Notes: generated by a model not told the origin, from the letters alone. A stretch of DNA of 8,967 bases from Candidatus Aerophobota bacterium (GCA_030607715.1 JAUWJM010000062.1:1-8967), one strand, 5' to 3'. Shown: positions 1-6,004, numbered from the stretch's first letter. Translations and numbers: made by a program.

Positions 1-588
1 ATATATTCTGCACTGAGCTAAAGCCTGAGGGTGAGAGTAAACCTTTTTTACATCTTTCAACTTTCCCTTGCCCAATAGATGATGAAATATCTCTAAAATT
101 ATCTCAGCGCATATCTTTAACTCTGAGTCCAAAAACATATCCAGGGTATAAGAGACAACTCCCTCAGTAGAATTTTCTACAGGAACAACCCCATAATCAA
201 CTTTTCTTTTTTCTACTCGGGCAAATATTTCCCCAATGCTTCTTGCAGGAATAAGATCAGCCTGTCTGCCAAAATTTTTAAGAGCTGCTAAGTGAGTGAA
301 AGTAGCCGGGGGTCCAAAATAAGCTATCTTTAGTTTCCTCTCCAAATATAAAGATGCTCTTAAGATAATCTGAATAATCTCTTTCACCACATCATTGGGT
401 AAAGGTCCCTTGTTTTGCTTGATTAACCTATTTAGTATTATCCTTTCTCTTCCAGGGGAATAGTAAGCCTCTCCTTCTTTCCTTTTAAGTTTAGCTACCT
501 TCAGAACTTTTTTAACTCTCTCATTTAACAAATCTAATAATCTGGAATCAAGCTCATCAATTTGTCCTCTAATTTCTTTTAGTTTCAT
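1..588 (-). CDS. pheA: Bifunctional chorismate mutase/prephenate dehydratase (P-protein), C-terminus cut by window edge
   Basis: This gene converts chorismate to prephenate and then to phenylpyruvate, the branch to phenylalanine, in the cytoplasm. I translated 196 codons, open to base 1. Residues 1 to about 85 form an AroQ-type all-helical chorismate mutase domain (MKLKEIRGQIDELDSRLLDL, with conserved Arg7 and Arg24). From about residue 86 the prephenate dehydratase domain starts with KIAYFGPPATFTHLAA, followed by VPVENSTEGVV (about 136-146) and YSHPQALAQC (about 184-193), which are family hallmarks. The rest of the dehydratase domain, including its TRF motif, and the usual C-terminal ACT domain that senses phenylalanine lie outside the window. 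The ATG overlaps the aroQ stop as ATGA and is preceded by GAGGG, so translation is probably coupled. It is the last gene of the minus-strand aro operon visible here. Confidence 0.95.
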   Translation of the reverse strand, partial: MKLKEIRGQIDELDSRLLDLLNERVKKVLKVAKLKRKEGEAYYSPGRERIILNRLIKQNKGPLPNDVVKEIIQIILRASLYLERKLKIAYFGPPATFTHLAALKNFGRQADLIPARSIGEIFARVEKRKVDYGVVPVENSTEGVVSYTLDMFLDSELKICAEIILEIFHHLLGKGKLKDVKKVYSHPQALAQCRIY

Positions 589-1031
589 TTTTCCCTCTCT
601 TGGGTTAAAATACTCATCAGGGCATCCAGAGCTAAAAGATACCCTTGAGGACCGAAACCAGTTATCTGTCCCACACATACTCCGGCAATAAGGGATTTTT
701 GTCTGAACTTCTCCCTTTGGTATATATTGCTAAGATGCACCTCTATTGTAGGTAGATTAACAGAGATAATAGCATCTCTTATGGCAATACTGGTATGAGT
801 ATAGGCAGCAGGATTTATTATTATACCATCAGCCCAACCCCGGGCTTCTCCAATAAGAGAAACAATTTCTCCCTCATAGTTAGACTGCTTAACTTTAACT
901 TCGCAACTTAGCTTCTTTGCTCTTTTCTCAATCATCTGATTGATCTCATCTAAAAAAGTTTCTCCATAAATTTTAGGCTCTCTTTCTCCAAGTAAGTTAA
1001 GATTGGGACCATTGATAACAAGTATCTTCAT
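585..1031 (-). CDS. aroQ: 3-dehydroquinate dehydratase, type II
   Basis: This enzyme removes water from 3-dehydroquinate to give 3-dehydroshikimate, the third step of the shikimate pathway. The 148-residue length is normal for the small dodecameric type II family, which is unrelated to the Schiff-base type I (AroD) enzyme. The N-terminal motif INGPNLNLLGEREPKIYG (6-23) carries the catalytic Tyr22 and Arg17 of the mobile active-site loop. NPAAYTHTS (73-81) and EVHLSNIYQREKFRQKS (97-113) carry substrate-binding residues and the catalytic His99. The ATG overlaps the aroKB stop by four bases (ATGA), with AAAGGA about eight bases upstream inside the aroKB coding end. The stop likewise overlaps the pheA start. 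Coupled translation of the three genes is inferred from these overlaps. Confidence 0.97.
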   Translation of the reverse strand: MKILVINGPNLNLLGEREPKIYGETFLDEINQMIEKRAKKLSCEVKVKQSNYEGEIVSLIGEARGWADGIIINPAAYTHTSIAIRDAIISVNLPTIEVHLSNIYQREKFRQKSLIAGVCVGQITGFGPQGYLLALDALMSILTQEREK

Positions 1032-2602
1032 TCTTTTATTCCTTTAATTACCTCTTTTATAATAGATATAGGAATATCTGGAGTAAGAAAAGTCTTCCCT
1101 ATATCCTTAAGTAAAACAAAATTTATCTTTCCTCCCCTTACCTTCTTATCTAAAAATAGAGCTCGCCAGAATTTTTCCTCATCAACTCCTTTGAATGTAG
1201 TGGGGAGACCAACCCTTCTTAATAGCTTTTCCAATCTTAAAAAAGAGGGTAAGGGGAAATAGCCCATTTGCACAGCTATCCTGCCAGCGGCTACCATTCC
1301 TATAGCTACAGCTTCTCCATGAGTGTATCTTTTGTAATTAACAGCGGCCTCTATAGCGTGAGCCACAGTATGACCAAAATTAAGGATCTGCCTTATCCCT
1401 TTCTCCTCCCGTTCATCCTCTTCCACCACCCTCACCTTTATCTTTAAAGACTGTCCAATAATGAATTGCAAAAGATGAGAATCAAGAATTCTTGCCTTAT
1501 CCAAATTTCTCTCTAAATAAGAAAAAAAACTCTTATCTTTAATTAGAGCAGATTTTATCACTTCAGCTAACCCTTCCCTTATCCTTCGAGGAGGAAGAGT
1601 TGATAACACTTCAGAGTCTATTAAAACAAACCTGGGTTGATAAAAAGAGCCTATTAAATTCTTGCCCCGAGAAAGATTAACAGCTACCTTCCCTCCCACA
1701 CTTGCATCAACTTGAGCTAAAAGAGTGGTGGGAATGAGAAGAAAATTTATCCCTCTAAGATAAGTAGCAGCCACAAATCCAGTTAAGTCTCCCACTACTC
1801 CTCCTCCCAAAGCTAAGAGAGAGGAATTGCGCTCAAGTTTATAGTCAAGGCACAAGTTGTACAACTTGTGAGCTTGAGCTAAAGACTTATATCTTTCCCC
1901 GGGAGGGATTTGAACAGATTTTAATTTAAAATTAGCCTTTTTTAGTGATCTCTTTACCCTTTCTCCATAAAGAGGATAAACTTTAGTATCACTTACTATA
2001 AGTATCTTTTTATCCAGATTAAAATCTCTGGCTATACTTCCCACCTCATCTATATTAGAACCAATAAAGATTGAATAACTCCTGGGTCCTAAGCTAACCT
2101 GAATCTTTTTTCTCGGCAAAGAGCTCACTATTTTGTCAACCACCTTTTCCTCTGAAAGACGGGAAGTATTTAGAGTAAGATCTGCCCTGCTATAAAAGGG
2201 AGCTCTTTTCTTCAAAAGCTCCCTAACTTTTTCCTTTTGATTGGGAAATAGAGGGCGCTGGTTATTATTTTTAACTCTTTGCCAGATTATCTCTGAATCA
2301 GTTGTAAGACAGATAATGAATCCTTTTTTTCTTAAAGAGTTTACATTCGCCTGTTTTAATACTACTCCGCCTCCTGTAGCAATTACATACCCATTAAGAT
2401 TTGCTATCTTTTCTACTACTTCGCTCTCTACTTTCCGAAAATAATTCTCTCCTTTTTCCTTAAAAATCTGGGAGATACTTTTTCCTTCTTTTTTCTCAAT
2501 TATCTCATCAGTATCCAGGTATCCCATTTCCAATCTCTTAGCTAACAACCTCCCTATCCTGCTTTTCCCTGTTCCCATAAATCCCACTAAAACTATATTC
2601 AT
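1028..2602 (-). CDS. aroKB: Fused shikimate kinase / 3-dehydroquinate synthase
   Basis: A single 524-residue protein combines two shikimate pathway enzymes. Residues 1 to about 163 are shikimate kinase: Walker A GFMGTGKS (7-14), DTD (30-32) binding Mg/shikimate, Arg56, ATGGGVV (75-81), lid arginine in RPLF (116-119) and RAPFY (133-137). Residues about 167-524 are 3-dehydroquinate synthase: PGE (234-236), GGGVVGDLTGF (266-276), PTTLLAQVDASVGGK (291-305) and GKNLIGSFYQP (313-323). Its expected zinc ligands are Glu347, His411 (NFGHT) and His428 (HGE). Both halves look complete and active. I chose the ATG at 2602, because AAGGG lies six bases upstream and the kinase fold begins directly after it. 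A GTG at 2620 would add six residues, but its upstream GGAGG belongs to a repeat palindrome. AroB acts second in the pathway and AroK fifth, so the fusion joins non-consecutive steps. Similar fusions are known in Thermotoga and some Clostridia. Confidence 0.96.
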   Translation of the reverse strand: MNIVLVGFMGTGKSRIGRLLAKRLEMGYLDTDEIIEKKEGKSISQIFKEKGENYFRKVESEVVEKIANLNGYVIATGGGVVLKQANVNSLRKKGFIICLTTDSEIIWQRVKNNNQRPLFPNQKEKVRELLKKRAPFYSRADLTLNTSRLSEEKVVDKIVSSLPRKKIQVSLGPRSYSIFIGSNIDEVGSIARDFNLDKKILIVSDTKVYPLYGERVKRSLKKANFKLKSVQIPPGERYKSLAQAHKLYNLCLDYKLERNSSLLALGGGVVGDLTGFVAATYLRGINFLLIPTTLLAQVDASVGGKVAVNLSRGKNLIGSFYQPRFVLIDSEVLSTLPPRRIREGLAEVIKSALIKDKSFFSYLERNLDKARILDSHLLQFIIGQSLKIKVRVVEEDEREEKGIRQILNFGHTVAHAIEAAVNYKRYTHGEAVAIGMVAAGRIAVQMGYFPLPSFLRLEKLLRRVGLPTTFKGVDEEKFWRALFLDKKVRGGKINFVLLKDIGKTFLTPDIPISIIKEVIKGIKE

Positions 2603-2628
2603 TTCAAGCCCTTGCTCCACATGGGTGG

Positions 2629-2712
2629 AGGAGGCTTTAGCCTCCTAATCATAATCTGGTAGCCGCAGGCTTTAGCCTGCGAAAGCAAACGCAACCTGAA
2701 GGTTGCGGCTAC
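2629..2712. repeat. REP/BIME-like cluster of three hairpins in the aroC-aroKB gap
   Basis: Three compact palindromes lie in tandem. The first is AGGAGGCT/AGCCTCCT (2629-2636 with 2639-2646, loop TT). The second is CGCAGGCT/AGCCTGCG (2664-2671 with 2674-2681, loop TT). The third is CGCAACCT/AGGTTGCG (2690-2697 with 2700-2707, loop GA). The last two are also framed by a perfect 9-bp inverted repeat, GTAGCCGCA (2659-2667) and TGCGGCTAC (2704-2712). This is the layout of paired, oppositely oriented REP elements, which in other bacteria are spread by REP-associated tyrosine transposases (Y1_Tnp/RAYT). No transposase is present here. In the operon mRNA the hairpins could slow 3' decay or cause partial termination between aroC and aroKB. 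That role is inference. Confidence 0.8.
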
Positions 2713-2745
2713 AATTGTCTAAGTAATTTCACTCTTTTATACCGG

Positions 2746-3912
2746 CTACCTTTCCCTTACATAATCCTGATAACTGAGATAGTTGTGTTTCATCTCTACA
2801 AGGCTATCCCCAGCAAACTTTTCCCTCATTGCTCGAGCGATCTCAATTCCCACCACAGCTTCCCCAATTATTGAGGCAGCAGGAACAGCACATACATCAG
2901 ATCTTTCCTGAGCTGCCTTAACTTTTTTCTTGCTTACAATATCTACTGAAGAAAGGGGCCTGGCTAAAGTAGAAAGCGGCTTCATTGCTGCTCTTACTAT
3001 TAGAGGTTCTCCATTACTCATTCCTCCTTCTATCCCTCCACAATTATTAGTTTTTCGGTAAAATCCCTTTTCTTTTTGATAAAATATCTCATCTTGAACC
3101 TCACTGCCAAATCTTTTTGATACTTCAAATCCAAGCCCTATCTCCACCCCCACTATAGCCTGGATACTCATTAAAGCCATAGCTAAATGAGCATCCAGCT
3201 TAAGGTCCCATTGAATATAATCTCCTAAACCAACAGGAAGTCCTGTAACTACAATTTCAAAAACTCCTCCTAAAGTATCTCCCTTTTTCTTAGTCTCATC
3301 AATTAGTCTCTTCATCCTCTCCTCCACTTTTTTATCACCACAGCGAAGGAGAGAGTCTTCAATTAAGGGATATCGGTCAAAAATTAAACTCCATTCACTC
3401 TCATCTCTTTCCCTACCAATCCCTGTAACTCTGTTGTAAAGATGAATGTTAAATTCCTCTAAGAGTTTTTTGCAAACCGCACCTGCAGCTACCCGAACTG
3501 CTGTTTCCCTGGCACTTGCTCTTTCCAGAACATTTCTTAAATCATAAAATCCATACTTTATTCCACCCGTTAAATCTGCATGACCGGGTCGGGGATGGGT
3601 AAAGGAAGAGATTTTTCCCTCTTGTTTTTCCACTGCCATAACCTTTTCCCAGTTTTTCCAATCAAGGTTGGGTATTAAAAGAGCAATGGGGCTTCCCAGA
3701 GTTTTCCCCTGGCGAATTCCGGAAAGAATCTTTACTTCATCCTTCTCAATTTGCATCCTGCCTCCCCGGCCATAACCTATCTGGCGACGTTTAAGTTCCT
3801 TATTAATATAATCTACCCTTAGTTTTACTCCCGAGGGAATACCTTCTAAAATCACCGTTAGAGCTTGTCCATGAGACTCTCCAGCAGTTATATAGCGAAT
3901 TAAATTACTCAT
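2746..3912 (-). CDS. aroC: Chorismate synthase
   Basis: This enzyme performs the last shikimate step, the FMNH2-dependent 1,4-elimination of phosphate from EPSP to give chorismate. The 388-residue length fits the family. AGESHG (10-15) includes the catalytic His14. [12 protein letters not shown] (42-53) and LGSPIALLI are the FMN/substrate-binding segments. HPRPGHADL (106-114) carries the second conserved histidine, His111, and is followed by [28 protein letters not shown] and the C-terminal [10 protein letters not shown] are also conserved. The ATG at 3912 gives the classic N-terminus and is preceded on the minus strand by AAAAGG about eight bases away. It follows aroE after 109 bases and precedes aroKB after 143 bases. 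It is probably on the same transcript, although both gaps are larger than elsewhere in the operon. Confidence 0.97.
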   Translation of the reverse strand: MSNLIRYITAGESHGQALTVILEGIPSGVKLRVDYINKELKRRQIGYGRGGRMQIEKDEVKILSGIRQGKTLGSPIALLIPNLDWKNWEKVMAVEKQEGKISSFTHPRPGHADLTGGIKYGFYDLRNVLERASARETAVRVAAGAVCKKLLEEFNIHLYNRVTGIGRERDESEWSLIFDRYPLIEDSLLRCGDKKVEERMKRLIDETKKKGDTLGGVFEIVVTGLPVGLGDYIQWDLKLDAHLAMALMSIQAIVGVEIGLGFEVSKRFGSEVQDEIFYQKEKGFYRKTNNCGGIEGGMSNGEPLIVRAAMKPLSTLARPLSSVDIVSKKKVKAAQERSDVCAVPAASIIGEAVVGIEIARAMREKFAGDSLVEMKHNYLSYQDYVRER

Positions 3913-3975
3913 TTTATCGACCTTTTACCTCTTCTCTTCTCTCTCGTCTCTCATCTCTTACCTTTTGCCCTTCGC
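3913..3975 (-). other. Purine-rich tract (GA-rich on the minus strand) upstream of aroC
   Basis: On the minus strand the leader before aroC is an almost uninterrupted purine run, with GAGA- and AGAAGAG-type units, best seen at about 3920-3960. It ends in the GAGG and AAAAGG that probably serve as the aroC ribosome binding region. It is low-complexity rather than a hairpin. It could be a spread repeat fragment or a site that is easily melted or bound by regulatory protein. The function is unknown. Confidence 0.5.
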
Positions 3976-4021
3976 CTTGTTCAGTCTATCCCGTTGGTCT
4001 GGTTTATTTCGTTTTTACATA

Positions 4022-4885
4022 TCACATATTACGGCTCTTTGCCCTTAGCCTTTTTATTGCTTCTCTCATCTTATTCAAAGGAGCCTTTTCTCCTGTCCAT
4101 AACTCAAAGGACAAAGCTCCCTGAGAAATAAGCATTTCCAAACCATTTAAATAGGGAAGATCCCTCTTTTTAGCCTCCTTTAATAACCGGGTGGGCCTGT
4201 AAACTATATCATAAACAAATATCCTACAAGAGAAACCTTCAAGGTTAATTAAAGGAGGTTCTCCTGATCCCATCCCTACTGAGGTAGCATTGATTAAAAG
4301 ATCAACATCTTTCTTTCCTGGGAAAGAGTCCCTATCTTTAAATTTAATCACCCGCAGAAAAGAGGAGGGAAATATCCTCTTTAAACGATTTGACAAATTT
4401 ACAGCCCGAGTTTGAGTTCTATTAATTAAAACAATTTCTTCTGCTTTCTCTCTTAGCAGAGAAAATCCAATGGATAAAGCTGCTCCTCCAGCTCCTAAAA
4501 GAAGGACTCTTTTGCCCTGGAAATCAAATCTTCTCTCTTTTAAAGAACTAATAAATCCTTTTCCATCTGTGTTATAGCCAACCAATTTTCCCTTTTGATT
4601 AACTACAGTATTTACTGCTCCTATCTTTTCTACCTCAGGAGAAACCTCATCCAAATAATCCACTATTTTCCTCTTATGAGGAACAGTAACATTTACTCCT
4701 GCCAAATTTAAAGCCCTTATCGCCTCTACTGCTCGAGGTAGATCCTTTGGATGAACCAGAAAAGGAAGATAAACAAAATTTAGACCAAGTTCAGTAAAAG
4801 CAGCGTTTTGAAAAAGAGGGGATAAAGAATGCTCCACCGGATAGCCAAACAATCCTACTATTTTGGTATTCCCTTTAATTCTCAT
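4022..4885 (-). CDS. aroE: Shikimate dehydrogenase (NADP-type)
   Basis: This enzyme reduces 3-dehydroshikimate to shikimate, the fourth step of the pathway. At 287 residues it is a normal single-domain-pair AroE. GYPVEHSLSP (14-23) binds the substrate carboxylate through Ser20 and Ser22. NVTVPHK (65-71) supplies catalytic Lys71. GYNTDG (103-108) supplies catalytic Asp107. GAGGAA (131-136) is the nucleotide-binding glycine loop. INRTQTRA matches the NRT signature associated with NADP preference. NATSVGM and the C-terminal NGLEMLISQGALSFELWTG complete the family pattern. It is the first gene of the minus-strand aro operon. There is no strong Shine-Dalgarno before the ATG at 4885; the upstream bases read AAAAGCTA. 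No alternative in-frame start would preserve the conserved N-terminus, so this start is kept. The weak site and a short upstream ORF ending at TAATG raise possible translational coupling. Confidence 0.96.
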   Translation of the reverse strand: MRIKGNTKIVGLFGYPVEHSLSPLFQNAAFTELGLNFVYLPFLVHPKDLPRAVEAIRALNLAGVNVTVPHKRKIVDYLDEVSPEVEKIGAVNTVVNQKGKLVGYNTDGKGFISSLKERRFDFQGKRVLLLGAGGAALSIGFSLLREKAEEIVLINRTQTRAVNLSNRLKRIFPSSFLRVIKFKDRDSFPGKKDVDLLINATSVGMGSGEPPLINLEGFSCRIFVYDIVYRPTRLLKEAKKRDLPYLNGLEMLISQGALSFELWTGEKAPLNKMREAIKRLRAKSRNM

Positions 4886-4907
4886 TAGCTTTTAAAAAAT
4901 TTTAATC

Positions 4908-4945
4908 TATTTAGCCGCGGATTCACACAGATAAACACAAATAGG
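4908..4945. repeat. Dispersed repeat, copy 1 (TTTAGCCGCGGATTCACACAG-type, degenerate)
   Basis: The stretch 4926-4941 (CACAGATAAACACAAA) matches 15 of 16 bases of 8406-8421 in the argH-lysA gap. The adjoining TATTTAGCC with GAT is shared with the inverted arm of that second copy. Such TTAGCC-CAGATT-ACACA sequences, to my knowledge, recur in intergenic DNA of many environmental bacteria. Here it lies in the aroE leader. No transposase or target duplication is visible. Confidence 0.55.
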
Positions 4946-4962
4946 TTCATCCTCCGGTAATA

Positions 4963-4990
4963 AGTTTAGGTAAGTTTCAGTAATTGTCAA
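4963..4990 (-). promoter_or_regulatory. Candidate sigma70-type promoter for the aro operon
   Basis: On the minus strand TTGACA (4990-4985) matches the -35 consensus exactly. After a 16-base spacer, TAAACT (4968-4963) matches four of six -10 positions. Transcription would start near 4955 and give an aroE leader of about 70 bases. It is the best minus-strand candidate I found in the region; it is predicted by motif only. Confidence 0.5.
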
Positions 4991-5122
4991 TGTAACATCT
5001 CCAATAATTTTTTCATTTTCAGGAATTTAGGCTGTTTAAGGTAGGCATCGAAGATAAAATTTTTAAGGTACAATCTCTGTAATATATGATTATACAAGGT
5101 TAGAGGGATTTTTGAGAGAGGG

Positions 5123-5150
5123 TTGACAAAGGAATAGAATAGTGTATAAT
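5123..5150 (+). promoter_or_regulatory. Consensus sigma70-type promoter for the RRM gene
   Basis: TTGACA at 5123-5128 and TATAAT at 5145-5150 are both perfect consensus hexamers, separated by 16 bases. A start near 5157 would give a leader of about 208 bases before the RRM gene ATG at 5366. A perfect pair like this suggests a strong promoter, which fits an abundant small RNA-binding protein. Confidence 0.8.
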
Positions 5151-5156
5151 ATTATT

Positions 5157-5365
5157 GTGATTTTTGTAATCAGAGTAAATAATATATAAATAACCTAAGA
5201 CCTGCCTATTTTCTACATAATAGCTCGTCTCAAAAGTAGCTTGCCCTGACCAAAAAAATCTACTTGATTATTCGGGTTAATCATAATCATGCCCAGCAGT
5301 ATTTTTATGGTAAAGAAGAATAAAAAATTTCCACTACCCAAAGGTAGTGGAAAAAAGGAAAAAAG
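5157..5365 (+). promoter_or_regulatory. Long 5' leader of the RRM gene, possibly regulatory
   Basis: The inferred leader is unusually long for a 90-residue protein and contains several short helices. These are AAGTAG (5234-5239) with CTACTT (5260-5265), TGATTA (5265-5270) with TAATCA (5278-5283), and the strong terminal hairpin at 5328-5353. The first two share a base and so compete at one position. Long structured leaders are typical of cold-shock mRNAs, and cyanobacterial RRM proteins of this size are known to be cold-induced. Regulation here is inference. Confidence 0.45.
5328..5353 (+). promoter_or_regulatory. Perfect 11-bp hairpin just before the RRM gene ribosome binding site
   Basis: TTTCCACTACC (5328-5338) pairs perfectly with GGTAGTGGAAA (5343-5353) around a CAAA loop. 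The Shine-Dalgarno AAGG (5355-5358) starts one base after the stem, seven bases from the ATG. The hairpin could protect the mRNA end, hold the ribosome site open, or be the binding target for autoregulation by the RRM protein. On the minus strand the same stem is followed by a T-run, so it also looks like a terminator in that direction. Confidence 0.7.
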
Positions 5366-5638
5366 ATGAGTAAAAAACTCTATGTAGGAAACCTTTCCTA
5401 CAAAGTGACCGAAGATGATCTTAAAGATCTCTTCAAGGAATTCGAGACAGTGACCGAGGTTAAGTTAATTAGTGATCAGGTTAATGGAAGATCTCGAGGT
5501 TTTGGTTTTGTCGAATTTAGCTCCAATGAAGATGCAGGTAAGGCTATTAAGTCTTGCAATGGAAAGATGCTTCAGGATAGAGAAATCGTTGTTAATGCAG
5601 CCCGACCTAGAAGAGACAGTAAACCCCGACGGTACTAA
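5366..5638 (+). CDS. Small single-RRM RNA-binding protein
   Basis: This 90-residue protein is almost entirely one RNA recognition motif. RNP2 is LYVGNL (5-10) and RNP1 is RGFGFVEF (44-51). Their exposed aromatics Tyr6, Phe46 and Phe48 are in the positions that stack on RNA bases. The helix-1 segment TEDDLKDLFKEFETV and the C-terminal INGK-like KSCNGKMLQDREIVVNAARP complete the fold. A short basic tail (RPRRDSKPRRY) follows, without the glycine-rich region found in some cyanobacterial relatives. Bacterial proteins of this type bind RNA and are thought to act as RNA chaperones or in cold adaptation and mRNA localisation. The target here is unknown. It has AAGG seven bases before the ATG, a perfect upstream promoter and a long leader, and it appears to be transcribed alone. 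Confidence 0.93.
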   Translation: MSKKLYVGNLSYKVTEDDLKDLFKEFETVTEVKLISDQVNGRSRGFGFVEFSSNEDAGKAIKSCNGKMLQDREIVVNAARPRRDSKPRRY

Positions 5639-5645
5639 TGCTTCC

Positions 5646-5668
5646 CTAACACTCCTTTGTTAGGAGTG
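5646..5668 (+). other. Mutually exclusive hairpins after the RRM gene
   Basis: CACTCCT (5650-5656) can pair with AGGAGTG (5662-5668) around TTGTT. Alternatively CTAACA (5646-5651) can pair with TGTTAG (5658-5663). The two pairings overlap and cannot form together. There is no T-run afterwards, so this is not a standard intrinsic terminator. It may simply stabilise the 3' end. Confidence 0.45.
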
Positions 5669-5850
5669 ACAGCACGGACTGTAACGGACTAGCCCGACTT
5701 CCACAAAAATAAGAGTTTTTAGGCAATTTTGATGAACGAAATCTTTTATTTATGCGGTTTGCTTTTTTAAAAATTTAAAATAGTGACTCGCATAAATAGT
5801 GACTGAATAAATCCACAAAATGCCATAAACACTGAATTTCTTCATTGAGA

Positions 5851-5985
5851 AGGTGGGAGTTGGGCTAGGAAAAACAGTCTGAATGTAAGGTAAAGGGATA
5901 GTTGGTTGAAATCACAGGGTGAAACAACTACCATTTTATAAGAGAAAAGGCATACCTTATGACCTTGTTTGCACCCCAATTACCT
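5851..5985 (+). ncRNA. Possible structured RNA (nested helices) upstream of the acyltransferase-like gene
   Basis: Three helices nest inside one another. The outer helix pairs AGTTGGG (5858-5864) with CCCAATT (5975-5981), including one G-U, and extends by AGGT (5851-5854) with ACCT (5982-5985) after a GGG bulge. The middle helix pairs TAAGGTA (5886-5892) with TACCTTA (5953-5959). The inner hairpin pairs the 5896-5907 strand (GGATAGTTGGTT) with AACAACTACC (5923-5932), with two single-base bulges. It could be a leader element of the downstream gene, an independent RNA, or a remnant of a larger ribozyme such as group II intron domain I. I could not match it to a named family. Confidence 0.35.
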
Positions 5986-6004
5986 AATCCCGTGAGAAAG
6001 GCCG

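Larger units (their letters stand above)
4886..5365. other. Divergent intergenic region between aroE and the RRM gene
   Basis: These 480 bases hold no convincing protein-coding gene. Reading from left to right they contain a degenerate dispersed repeat (about 4908-4945), a candidate minus-strand promoter for aroE (4963-4990), an AT-rich stretch in which I see no clear signal (about 4991-5122), a near-perfect plus-strand promoter (5123-5150), and a leader of about 208 bases ending in a hairpin beside the RRM gene ribosome binding site. Confidence 0.75.
5639..6004. other. 366-base non-coding region between the RRM gene and the acyltransferase-like gene
   Basis: I see no protein gene here. It contains two overlapping alternative hairpins just after the RRM stop (5646-5668), a repeated ACGGACT pair (about 5676-5690), a very AT-rich block with a tandem 10-base repeat and a 10-bp inverted repeat (5747-5810), and a nested set of helices (5851-5985) ending about 20 bases before the next gene. 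No canonical terminator with a stem and T-run was found after the RRM gene, so where its transcript ends is unclear. Confidence 0.65.

Noticed and set aside
2241..2444. Plus-strand open frame of 67 codons inside aroKB
   Set aside because: It is antisense to the well-conserved shikimate kinase domain and has no family motif or ribosome site.
2603..2620. GTG start at 2620 for aroKB
   Set aside because: Its apparent ribosome site is part of a repeat palindrome. The ATG at 2602 has AAGGG at good spacing and gives the standard shikimate kinase N-terminus.
5472..5663. Plus-strand open frame of 63 codons overlapping the RRM gene
   Set aside because: It is a shifted-frame shadow of the RRM coding sequence, which carries clear RNP1 and RNP2 motifs in the other frame.
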